Below are positions 31,401 to 40,200 of a DNA stretch of 64,000 nt, one piece after another (within the stretch, counting starts at the first letter, position 1; every line of letters starts with the position of its first letter). The stretch comes from Trebouxia sp. TZW2008 (Eukaryota > Chlorophyta > Trebouxiophyceae > Trebouxiales > Trebouxiaceae), in NCBI GenBank assembly GCA_002118135.1, contig BDIU01000199.1, positions 124,001 to 188,000 on the forward strand, read 5' to 3'. The notes below the pieces were generated by a model. It searched no databases, had not been told where the DNA came from, and was given only the letters and a program-made list of their open reading frames with translations. Position numbers and translations under genes: made by a program.

Positions 31401-34348
31401 GATGGGCTGGACTGGATAGTGTGCCACTCAGGGGGCGACATCTGGCACGGCCATCAAGACGGCACCTGGGATGCAGACGACCAGTGGGAGCAGCTCATAG
31501 ATTTCAGGTCAGCCGCCTGTTTGATGTGATAGACAAGTGCAATTGCGATGCAGTCTAGGGTACCAGCGGAGTAATGAGCCAGTACAAGTGTGATGCTAGT
31601 CAGGTCAGGGAGACTGTCTTGTAGCAAGGTGAGTGAGATTACGACGTGGCCACCAAGACGGCATATGGCTGCACGTAACGAGTGGCAGCAGCTCAATGAT
31701 GTTTCAGGGTCTAAACCCTAAACCCCAACCCCTAAACTGGTCAGCTATTTGCACAGATACCTTGCCACTCCGCCAAGGCAGCTAGAATGCAGCTAAACTC
31801 AGGCAGATGGCTTTAGAGCCACATTAAACTAAGTGCTTCATAGGAAGTCGAAACACCAATGAAGCTTTTAGCTGCTTGTGTAGCAGTCTCTGGTACAGCA
31901 GCTGGAGGGCGGGCCGCCATTTGGCGCAAACAAGCACAGTTGTTCATTTAGACACCCGTGAGCTTGCTCGATTGTCTGTATGTTGGTGCAATTTGCAGTC
32001 CTTGCATTACTGCTGAGGTGACTCTTGTTCTGGACACGCTCAGTCCTGTAAAGTGGGGCAGGGTGCTCCTTTTGCTGCTTTGTCTGAACTGTTCAAAGTC
32101 CCACCCTGCCAGACCTGTTCACCTGCCCCCACTCCCCCTGCTTCCCTAGGACCAAGGGTCTGAACCCCTTTCTTATGCTGCTCTGACTGTTGCTCTTCCT
32201 CATTTGCTGCAGGTAGGACAGAGTGTCAGTTCAGCGGCTGCTGATTCAGCTAAGCACAGCCCCCAAATTGCCCCGACCCGCCCCCAGCACTGGAGGGGGG
32301 GCTGAACCCCTTTGCTCCATAGATCTTGGGTCTTCTTCTGCAAGCCTTCACTCTTTCTTTGTGTGGTGCAGGTGGGACAGGGTGTCAGTGCAGCGGCTGC
32401 TGACTAAGCTGTTCACAGCCCCCACTCTGCTCACCCCCGCCCCCAGCACGAAGGGGGGGCTGAACCCCCTAGCCCGTGCCCTGGCTAGCATGCCTGACCC
32501 TGACAAGGAGGACAAGGGAGTGCACCCCCACCATGTCTGTGTCCAACTTGACAGAGAGTCCAAATCCATCCTAGGTGACCCTGCTATGCTTTGTAACCTG
32601 TGTTATGTAACTTTGACCAATCAGTGAGTCATGATTACTGTCTTAGAGATCCAACAGGGGGTCATACAGATACTGTCAAGTTGTATAGTGACCTGTCAGA
32701 ATTGGCTTAACAAAACAATCGATTATAGTTACACTGAACTTTGTCATGTGATGCGTTTGATAGGCTGTCATGGCTGCATTCTGATGGGTCCAAAACTGTT
32801 CAAGGTGGTCTTGCTGTGCCTCCATGTCTGTCGATCTCACCAGGCCTGTACCCGACTGGGTAGAGAATCCAAGTCTATCCAAAATGCCTTGTGGTGCCTT
32901 GATGCATGTTGTGGGTACACATGCTTACGTACAGATCCACATACAGTTGAAGTTGTCTTGGCTGCATCCTGAGACATTCACTGTTTGACCTTGCTATCCC
33001 TTGACACTTGGTGAACGTATTTGCGCAGGTCAAGCAACAGGTGGTCCTCACAAGTTGACAGTCAGCACAGCTGTAGTTTTGTGGGTTGCTCACAAAATTG
33101 TAAATTCAGACCAAGACAGAATCATTAGAGGTGCACACAGACTGACCCAAATCAGCAAAAGTTGCAGGTCAAGCAATGCGCTGCCCTCAGAAGCTAGCAC
33201 AAATATGGTGGCATGGATTGCGGACATATACCTCAACTTCAGACTCTAAACCCAGACTAATGCCTGTTGTAGGTCAAGCAACAGGTGGTCCTCACAAGTT
33301 GGCAGTCAGCACCAATGGGGTGTCATGGGTTACTCACAACCCTCTACAGCGCAGAATCTGAAACTATACTGATGACTCTTGCAGGTCAAGCAACAGGCGG
33401 ACCACACAAGTTGGCAGTCAGCACCAATGGGGTGTCATGGGTTACTCACCATCCTCTACAGCGCAGAATCTGAAACTATACTGATGACTCTTGCAGGTCA
33501 AGCAACAGGCGGACCACACAAGTTGGCAGTCAGTACAGCTGTGGTGGACCGCCTGAGGCGCCGCCTGCGTAGCAATGGTTTCAGAGCCCACCTGACCCTG
33601 CAGCTGCAGCCAGAAGATGATGATCTCATCTCCAATGTGCACGTCACTCCCTTGAGGGCTAGTAGAGCCCTGGCCCTGCGCTACCTGGCCAACAAGTTCA
33701 ACCTGGACATGCAGCGCATCACAGTAAGCATCCTTCTGTGAATACTTTGACGCAGTGAAAGTCTGTGAAGTTTTGGTGAGGGGTTGTCCCTGACTTTGAG
33801 GATCTGGCATGTAATGTGTCACAGTGAGCATGCCAAGTCCGCTTTCTATTGACCACATGCATGCCTCATTTGCTTGCAGCTTCAGTGAGGCATTACTGAC
33901 AACCAGCAATGCCATCAATGTTAAGGGGCATGCTGCATCTCTTGCTTTAGCTAAAACTGGTCATGCAAACAGCCTCGTGTCCCTTCCATTTCAGTAAGAC
34001 CCTCTTGAGAAGCATTGATGTTTTTTCAAAATTTCAATTGTCTACTCGCCTCTGCAGGTCATTGTGCTGCCACCGGCAGTCAAGCAGAATAATGAGATGT
34101 ACAGCGTGGGCTCATATACCAGTGATCTAGCAGAGCTGGTCAGTGGGTTGAACAAGGTGTACATAGAGATTCCCAAACAAGACCAGACCTTTGACATGTC
34201 CGGTTTGGATACTGGGGATGTACAGTCAGTAGAAAAGCTGACTGTCAAAGTTGGACCCAAGCTGTTTGGGGACAGAGTGCAGTTTGTCAAGGAGCAAGAG
34301 CACCTTGATGACGTTGTCAAAAGCGCCAAAATCTCTGATGACAAGTAG
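19415..34348 (+). CDS. SPS: Sucrose-phosphate synthase (plant type)
   Basis: The enzyme makes sucrose 6-phosphate from UDP-glucose and fructose 6-phosphate in the cytosol. Sixteen exons close in phase to 1134 residues: 19415-19462, 19531-19698, 19855-20331, 21756-21967, 23345-23722, 24457-24695, 25032-25069, 25458-25604, 25945-26163, 27173-27439, 28804-28984, 30337-30521, 31383-31507, 32372-32574, 33497-33723 and 34058-34348. The N-terminus ([10 protein letters not shown]) matches plant SPS. The glycosyltransferase core starts near residue 202 ([14 protein letters not shown], then GKDPDTGGQ) and continues with [28 protein letters not shown] near 538 and the nucleotide-sugar motif EPFGLTVIE at 634-642, followed by [19 protein letters not shown]. 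The C-terminal part (from about 792) resembles a sucrose-phosphatase domain ([10 protein letters not shown]), but the phosphatase DxD nucleophile is replaced by VPLDGAF, so it should be non-catalytic, as in plant SPS. The last 96 residues are less familiar. The genuine acceptors of exons 4, 10, 13, 14 and 15 and the donors of exons 4, 10, 11, 13 and 14 are surrounded by decayed junction copies. Confidence 0.96.
21606..21662 (+). repeat. Acceptor-side echo of SPS exon 4
   Basis: TGCATTGCAGAGAATGTTGT and the following bases (GTGGAGCTGGCAGGTGCCGT, then AAGCACCCAGCAGTGTACA) repeat the acceptor and first 55 or so bases of exon 4 (21756 on). The copy lies about 145 bp upstream and diverges immediately after the shared stretch. 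Confidence 0.88.
22090..22600 (+). repeat. Donor-side echoes of SPS exon 4 (four copies)
   Basis: The end of exon 4 (GCGGCTGCCATGTGGACCTG, then TTGATCAGTACATCAG and GTAC donor) is echoed at about 22095-22135, 22210-22262, 22405-22468 and 22548-22600. Copies keep a GCC(A/T)TGT..A.CC.(G/A)TTGA core, and the first three keep ATCAGGT or CCAGGT at the junction. Confidence 0.8.
22605..22738. repeat. Three tandem copies of a 45-bp repeat in SPS intron 4
   Basis: Units start near 22607, 22653 and 22696, each containing CAGCYGGTACTGGCARCAAC and TGTGCAWCAGA. They sit directly after the last exon 4 echo. No relation to any exon was found. Confidence 0.85.
26436..27250 (+). repeat. Acceptor-side echo array of SPS exon 10 (four echoes plus the real exon)
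   Basis: Copies of the acceptor and first 100-130 bases of exon 10 start at 26436, 26595, 26802 and 26966; the functional exon starts at 27173. Spacing alternates 159, 207, 164 and 207, so alternate copies are 366-371 bp apart: a two-part higher-order unit. Copies 2 and 3 keep the reading frame ([12 protein letters not shown] readable). Copy 2 even ends at a plausible donor (GCCTTG|GTAAGA) after 41 in-frame codons. Confidence 0.92.
27345..28592 (+). repeat. Donor-side echo array of SPS exon 10 (real junction plus seven copies)
   Basis: A unit of about 168 bp repeats seven times after exon 10. It comprises the last 95 or so exon bases (from CATCAAGAACATCATGGC to CAAGACGCACACA), the donor GTAAGC or GTGAGC, and about 70 bp of intron (GCTGCTGAAAGCCTTTGGGT). 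Copies begin near 27489, 27655, 27825, 27991, 28160, 28330 and 28490. The three around 27991-28440 are almost identical, so some expansion is recent; the outer copies are more diverged. Confidence 0.95.
29083..29478 (+). repeat. Donor-side echoes of SPS exon 11 (three copies)
   Basis: The end of exon 11 (ATCAGCAAGGACAGAGCAGA, then CAAGGACAAGAAGGACAACC and ACAAAG|GTAGCT) recurs at about 29083-29172 and 29278-29362, and in truncated form at 29432-29475. The first two keep the complete donor. In-frame stops are present in both. Confidence 0.9.
29628..29750. mobile_element. MITE-like element, family 1, copy 4 (inverted)
   Basis: On the minus strand it reads GTACAGTAACTTCTCTTTAT, then GATGTAAGGACA, then CAGTCATTGCATTCTGACTG and AGTGGC, in the same order as copy 1 at 4402. 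The far end (ACATTGAGTTTTCTTTG read inward) is more diverged. It lies in SPS intron 11, unrelated in sequence to the Tudor-gene introns, which shows dispersal. Confidence 0.7.
30059..30115. mobile_element. Single arm of MITE-like family 2 in SPS intron 11
   Basis: GTGTGCTAGACAGGCTCAGC through CTGGAGCAATCAACTGTCC matches the arms at 8654-8712 and 8858-8917. No partner arm is visible nearby. Confidence 0.75.
30762..31310 (+). repeat. Acceptor-side echoes of SPS exon 13
   Basis: The acceptor and start of exon 13 (CAGGAGGCAGACGTGGACTT, then GGATGGGCTGGACTGGATAG) is copied at 30762-30812 (CAGGAGGTGAACTGTGATTT) and, more weakly, near 31275-31302 (GCTGTGGACTTGGGCAGGCT). A separate pair, CTTGTGCTGCTTTTGGCTG-like near 31170 and 31255, repeats within the same stretch. 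Confidence 0.75.
31640..31712 (+). repeat. Donor-side echo of SPS exon 13
   Basis: ACGACGTGGCCACCAAGACG, then GAGTGGCAGCAGCTCAATGA and TTTCAGGGT, repeats the last 70 or so bases of exon 13 (CATCTGGCACGGCCATCAAG, then GTGGGAGCAGCTCATAGATT). The donor GT context is lost. Confidence 0.8.
31709..31738. repeat. Short interstitial plant-type telomere motif
   Basis: CTAAACCCTAAACCCCAACC followed by CCTAAA: about three degenerate CCCTAAA units in SPS intron 13, next to the exon 13 echo. The plus-strand C-rich orientation equals TTTAGGG on the other strand, the repeat of land plants and many green algae. Confidence 0.75.
32045..32312 (+). repeat. Acceptor-side echoes of SPS exon 14 (two copies)
   Basis: A close copy at about 32200-32312 (TTTGCTGCAG then GTAGGACAGAGTGTCAGTTC, GCGGCTGCTGATTCAGCTAA, CCCCCAGCACTGGAGGGGGG) mirrors exon 14, which starts at 32372. 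An older copy at about 32045-32172 keeps GTGGGGCAGGGTG and CCAAGGGTCTGAACCCC. Confidence 0.88.
32800..32892 (+). repeat. Donor-side echo of SPS exon 14
   Basis: CTGTGCCTCCATGTCTGTCG, then TAGAGAATCCAAGTCTATCC, repeats the last 60 bases of exon 14 (CACCATGTCTGTGTCCAACT, then AGAGAGTCCAAATCCATCCT). Confidence 0.8.
33024..33545 (+). repeat. Acceptor-side echo array of SPS exon 15
   Basis: Copies of acceptor plus exon start (GCAGGTCAAGCAACAGGCGG, then ACAAGTTGGCAGTCAG) occur at 33028, 33167 (short), 33273 and 33385; the real exon begins at 33497. The last three are 112 bp apart and nearly identical over their whole length (CACCAATGGGGTGTCATGGG is shared by the two echoes), pointing to very recent expansion. 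Confidence 0.93.
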
Positions 34349-35809
34349 ACCAGATGCTTCGCTTGGCTCAGATACACACACTGAATAAAGGGGTTTGTTG
34401 GGCATGTAGTCACAGCCATGTTTTGGGCTTAATGTCAAGCCAGAGTTTGACATCGTTGTTGTGACAGTGCTGCCAAATTTGCTCCCAGCACGTCATGCAT
34501 TTAAAAGTCCTTCTGCATAGGCCTTTCCAGCATGCACAAACAATTGCAGCAGGTTGAATGAACTGCATCTTGTAGCAATTGCGGCAGCTCAAGGCTTACT
34601 ATTTTCTGTTGGCAGTCACTGTGTTGGTCACTATAGCATTATACATTCGATTTGCAGGTCCCTTCAAGTGTTGTCCCACAGATTCCAGATTGCATCTCAA
34701 ATTCTGTTAATGCCACCCATTGGCCGCCATTGGCATCACTCGATATGGTGCCTTAGTGAATACGGCATGTTCATGATAACCAGATGCTGGGCAATGTCAT
34801 AGTTTGTAAAGACATGACTATGTTGCTTGCGATTCACAGGTGCAGTACCTCGGAGTCCGTAGAAGGCACAATGCAGCACTAATGTCTTCCGTTGTTGCCA
34901 AAAGCATTGACGTAGTCATCAGAATCTGATGCAGAAGCGCAGTCATAAGCGCACTGTTCGTATCTGACAATGAAGCCAATAAAAGACAGCATTAAAGGTA
35001 CAGCACACGCTCAGCAACACTGACTTCAACAATTGAAGCATGTTATTGTAAAGCTGTTGACATGTGTGGCTGTGAGTGACACTACTGCAAGGGATCAATT
35101 GCCCAATGTGCAAACTGTGTCTGGAACAAAAGCTTTTGTCTTAAGCATGGCAGTCTTTACTCTCATCCAACCTCAATTCACAGTCATGATGTACACTTCA
35201 GCTCTTTATTTGAACAGCCATCACAGACCAACAATTGAAGAGTAGACAGTATTGCAACAGCACAAGGATGCACTTCATGTTGCAAGCTGCCAGTACAGAT
35301 GTCATTGACCATTCACATCTGCCAATCAGCTTTTGTTGCGTGCAGGCAAGAAGTTCCGAGGATGTGTCGGTGTCAATGAGAGACAGATGTGTTGCATTCC
35401 ATGGTAGCTGATCCGTTCGGGATTGGCAGCCAGACAGCAAGTTTAAGTGCTGGGCCGCAGCCTGCAGGAAGCATCAGACTAGTCAGCAACCAAGTCTTGA
35501 TCCGCACGACCTACATGTGCCATGACAGCAGAAGACAGATGTTGTATGATGACGCAATTCCTATTCAGTTTCAACAGACCAGTGAAGCTAGCTTCATCAC
35601 AGCCAATTTTGTTTGTTGCGCTGACAAGCATCACCTCCAATTGCAATCATTGAAAATCCAATCTAGCCGCACTCATTGCAGCAGACCTGTAGCTGATGAC
35701 CAGTGACCGCATGCAAAAATTGACATTGACACGTCTCTGTGAAGCAGAGAATTGGGATAAAAGCAGACACAATTTCATGTGAAGTGACAGCAGGACTGGC
35801 GATACCTGC
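34349..35809. other. Intergenic region between convergent SPS and carbonic anhydrase
   Basis: About 1.46 kb between two stop codons on opposite strands. Open frames are short and unsupported by splice sites. It should include both 3' untranslated regions. No repeat or structural feature stands out. Confidence 0.6.
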
Positions 35810-36509
35810 TCACAACACAGGTTTCAATGCACCGCTCTTGACGTCATACACAAAGCCATGCACAGGAATGTCCTTTGGGATGGCCTTTGTGTTCCTGATG
35901 ATGTTGATGTCAGTCCTGACGCTTGACTCCAAGCCCTTGAATGTCAGGAAATCCTTGCTGGAAACCTCCTGCAAAGCCTCCTGGCCCAGATCCCTTTCGA
36001 CAACCTACAGAGGCGCTCAATGCTGGTGTCTGTGGCATGCTGGTGTTCTTGTCTCAGTCAGCTACCATCTCAATGCAGAAGGAAGCAGCTGCAGCTGACC
36101 TTATACAAGTCCTGATTTTCAAAGGTTTCCATTCCTGCATGCATACATGCAAATATGTCAAAAGTTGACATTGCAATTATTATATTCTAGTGTTTGATAT
36201 GAGCAAATGCTTACCACATTCTGTGTGATGAATGACCAAGATCTCCTGAGTGCCCAGCAGTCTCTCAGAAATGATCAGTGACCGGATAGCATCGTCTGAA
36301 ACGCGTCCACCAGCATTTCTGATAACGTGCGCGTCACCGATGTTCAGACCCAAAAATGCTTCCGGGTGAAGCCTCGCATCCATACACGTGACAACAGCCA
36401 CCTTGCGTGCAGGCGGAGCCGGTGCGTTCCCCGCAGAGAAGTTCGATTGATACTGTTTGTTGGCGTTGGTGAAGTCGGTCAAGTTCTGACTGCTTGCAGA
36501 GGTTGACAT
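35810..36509 (-). CDS. Small beta-class carbonic anhydrase
   Basis: The enzyme interconverts CO2 and bicarbonate with a zinc ion. Three exons on the minus strand, 36509-36215, 36134-36100 and 36004-35810, join in phases 1 and 0 to 174 residues. Zinc-site motifs are present in order: VVTCMDARL (Cys and the Asp-Arg pair), then [16 protein letters not shown] and VIHHTECGM (His and Cys). The C-terminus ([14 protein letters not shown]) is typical. Length and motifs fit the compact beta-CA type seen in bacteria and algae. The middle exon is only 35 bases, but it restores [14 protein letters not shown] exactly. The frame stays open upstream to 36665, with in-frame starts at 36665 and 36602 and a Leu/Ser-rich stretch, so a longer form with a targeting peptide is possible; I chose the Met just before STSASSQNL. 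The compartment is unknown. Confidence 0.95.
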
Positions 36510-37274
36510 TGCAGATATATGGTTGCACTGGGTCAGCGAGCCCAGGTGAAACTTACTTAAGTGCAACAAGCTGCTCTGCAGCGACAAAGTAGGCAAGCGC
36601 ATACCTGTGCGCAAGCTTGCGGATTTGCGCTGGATCACGCGCACGTGCAAGCCCGTGCACGGCAACTTTACAACTGTGTATCAGTATGCAAGCTGCAAGC
36701 CGACAAACTTCGTAGCTTGTCAGGGCCTGCTTGACACTGTGCAACAGGACTGCTGGACACAGACTACAGCAGTACAGTTGCAGCCTGCGCAAAATCATTT
36801 CGTATGACAAACTGCGTGACTTTGCGTCACTGCAGCACCGGCTTCTTCTGCGAAAGGTCATGCTGAGTCACACAAATTCAAAATCTGGCCCACACTCACT
36901 CTGCACTCTTATTGCAGGCCGAGTGCTGCGCTTCAGCTGCTGGAAGTTCTTGAAGCAGCAGTCACTGATACATACTGTCTTTGCATGTCATGATGTGCAA
37001 TGTTGCGAAGTCAAAGCAGCTGAGGACTTTGTGAATGTGGTGCACCATGTGACCTGTCAGCAGTGTCACTAGGTCAAGTCTGGGAGCAAGTGCTGACATG
37101 CAGAACACAAGCAATGCTCAGATGCTGGTTTCTGCTATTCGTCTCATACTCTTCAACTTTCGATATCCAACAAACAGGTGAAGATCTGTCATGACAACTG
37201 ATCAACAGTATCGACATCTGAACTCTAGGTATGTCATCCCACAGGTATGATGGTTCAGCCTGAGGCAACCCTGT
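36510..37274. other. Region between carbonic anhydrase start and the coiled-coil gene end
   Basis: About 765 bp upstream of the carbonic anhydrase start and downstream of the proposed last exon of the next minus-strand gene. The first 155 bp stay open in the carbonic anhydrase frame. Beyond that no coding signal, repeat or motif is evident; the promoter is presumably here. Confidence 0.5.
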
Positions 37275-40200
37275 TCACTCTGCAAGAACAGCAGCAGAAC
37301 GTCAGCTGCTGCTTGCAACGCACAGGTAAGTACTGCACGTCAGACACCTGACAATGCAAGGCCAGCTTCAAATGCAATTGTGCAAGCATCACATGTGCAC
37401 AAAGCATGTGAGCATGACTGCAAGGCACAGGTTGCTTCAAACCCTGGGTGCGTTTCAGATCAGCATTGTGCATAGTAGCACCAGCACATGGCAAGCCACC
37501 TTATTTGAATTACACGTTTGAACTGCACATGCTTTTTGCAGCTCACCTTCCTGGGCCTCAGCAATGGGGCTCATGGCTGCCCTTCTGCCTCTGCGGTTGC
37601 TGCCAGCTGTGTCCTCCAACTGTATGGAAGTTGATTCTACTTTGTACCACTTGTTTTTTTTGCTATGACACATGAGATGCAGTGGCATGGAGCAATAGCA
37701 GAGAGGAGGGGGGAACCAGCAAGATTGCAGGCAATTTACGTCTGCAACATGAGACTGTGTTGCAAGGTTCATGCTTGGCATGGTGTATCAAGGCACATGC
37801 AAAATGACAAGCTCAGTGACATAGCAAGTCACATCTAATATGCAAGTTTTGCATGAAAGCAAGAGCGACGCACATACACCACTGTAGCACTGGAGGCAAG
37901 CAACCCACATTAGCTGGGTTGGCTGACGCAGATGAGCGGCGGCTCTGGGACCTGGTCTGGCGTGCGGGAGGCTTGGCTGGCTGGCTGGGTCGCGTCGTGG
38001 CTCTGCTGGCTGCGCGCCCACTGCTGCGCCTGCCTGTGTTGCTGGTCACACCGCTGTCAGCCTGCACCGCAGCACACAGTCTCAGGACGATGTAATCTTC
38101 AAAACCAGGAGCATGTCTTTGTGTTGAAGGTCTGCCAGCACTTGAAATTTCCTTCCCCAGTAGTGTACGTTGTAGCAAATGAAGGGATATAGTAGGCTTG
38201 CAGGACGAATTACCACATAGGTCTACACACAGTGACCAAGATGAGGTACAACAGACAGAAAAATTTAGGGTGACAATGGTCCTCACAGGCAGCGCATGAA
38301 CAGACAGAATTATTTGCATTGGGCAGTTCTGCACAGGCCATGCATGTATGCGGATGACTGCTGCCTGAAGCCACTCCTGCGCTGTACGTATTGAGCATCA
38401 TGCTGTCAAAATCGTGGTCTGGCCGGCCAACACATTGCAAGACTTGCTCCTTTACGCTCTGTTTGACTGGCTGTGTCCATACCAACATCTGATGGTGCTG
38501 CAAAAGCCTTAGCTTGCAACGTCCTTACTGTAAAACGACAGACCTGAGTGGTGCGCGCCCTCTTGGCTGCAGTTGCATTGCTGGTGGTGGTGCTGTTGCT
38601 CCTCTTCCTGCTACCCTTGGCTTTGGGGTCCTCTTCTTCCTGCATTGGCAGCAGCCCTTGACTTTGCTACAATATCATTCAATACATTAAAACTTAATGA
38701 TGAAATATCTCAGAATCGTGCTTCATTGTTGATTTTGTGGCCCTGACTTGCTGTGGGCAACATTTCTGAGCAGACTGAACACAAGAATCTGTCACTGGCC
38801 AAAGGCACTGTATACCACTTTATCAAGAGTGGCAGCGACTTGTGAGCGAAAGCAGCTGCCGTAAGCTGACTGGAACTGTATTCAGGTGAATGCAGAAATG
38901 CATAACACCAAACCTGTCAAACATGAAACAATGCTGATTCAGTCAGCTGACTGATTCAGTCAGCTTTGACGCCAACTTAAATGCTGCACTGACCTGCATT
39001 GCATCCTCTGCTTGCGTGTTTAAAGCGACAGCATTAATGTCATCAGCTGCTGCCTGTGCAGACTGCTCTGCAGCACGCTTTTGCACTCGCTTGCCAATGG
39101 TTTCTTTGCCCTCAGGCTGAATGCCACTGGCCCCAGTGCCCTTAGCCCCAGCAGCCTTAGGCCCTGCGCCCTTAGCCTCGTCAAACTGAATGCCCTTGGC
39201 CCCTGTGCCCTTAGCTCCAACAGCCTTGGCCTCTGAACCTGTGGCTGCACTTCGTTTGGCCCCTGCGGCTGTGGCTGAGCTGCCCTGAGCCCTACTGCCT
39301 GCGCCTGAGCTGCCCTTGGCCTTTGTGGCCTGAGTCCCACTGCCCTCAGCCCCAGTGTCCTTTGCTGTTTTGCTCTGAGGATTTGCCTTGCTAGCCTTCT
39401 GGGGTTTCTTGGGCTGGTCTTCAGAGCCTGAGGGACCTGCCACCGCATCATCAGCAGCCGCAGCTGTGGCTGCAGTGCTTGGCTCAGCATCAGCGTCATC
39501 AGCTGTGGCAGCAGTGGCTGGTGCTGCTTCTTGCTCTGCTGCTGCTGCTGCTGCCTGTGCTGCCTTCTCTGCATTGGTCTTACGGCCGCGCCTCTTCTTC
39601 GCTGGCGCTTCCCCACTACTGCTTGGCAGGTCCAACGCTGTGGCAACAGCAAGCGTGTAGGCAGCCGCCTGTGTTTCAGCTGCTGCAGCAGCTGTGGCAT
39701 TCATTGACTGAGGCTCAGCTAGCAGCTGACTTCTACTTGAAGGCCTAGTGGCAGCAGCCGTTGTGCCCCTGCTGATTGCGTGCGCCCGGTCAATGACTTC
39801 AGCAGCTGCTGCTGCAGGTGATGCATTAGCTGCCACAGCTTCTGCAGCAGCATCTGCCACCAGAAGGGCTGCCTCCTCAGCTGCTGCCGCAGCTGCTCCA
39901 GGGCTTGCAACAGCTGCTGCTGCCAAAACAGCTTGCTCTGCGGCTTCGCCAGCTGCAGTGCTTGTTTCCGCCTGTACAGGATGACTTGTTTGAGAAAGCC
40001 CGTGGATGGGTTCAGGATTCTTGACCAGCCCTCTGTAACCTCTGTACCACTGCAGCATGGCAGAGCGCATTTTTAAGCTGAGCTTGAATGTCTGACGAGT
40101 CATTCATGACAGTCGGATAAGCTGCAATTCATGAGCCCAGGTTTGCATGTGTCTGACAGCAGCTGTCCTGACAAGGCAAGAGGCAAATGCAATGCTAAAC

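Noticed and set aside
39388..39984. Plus-strand Ala-rich open frames
   Set aside because: They are antisense shadows of the Ala/GCN-rich exon of the minus-strand coiled-coil gene.
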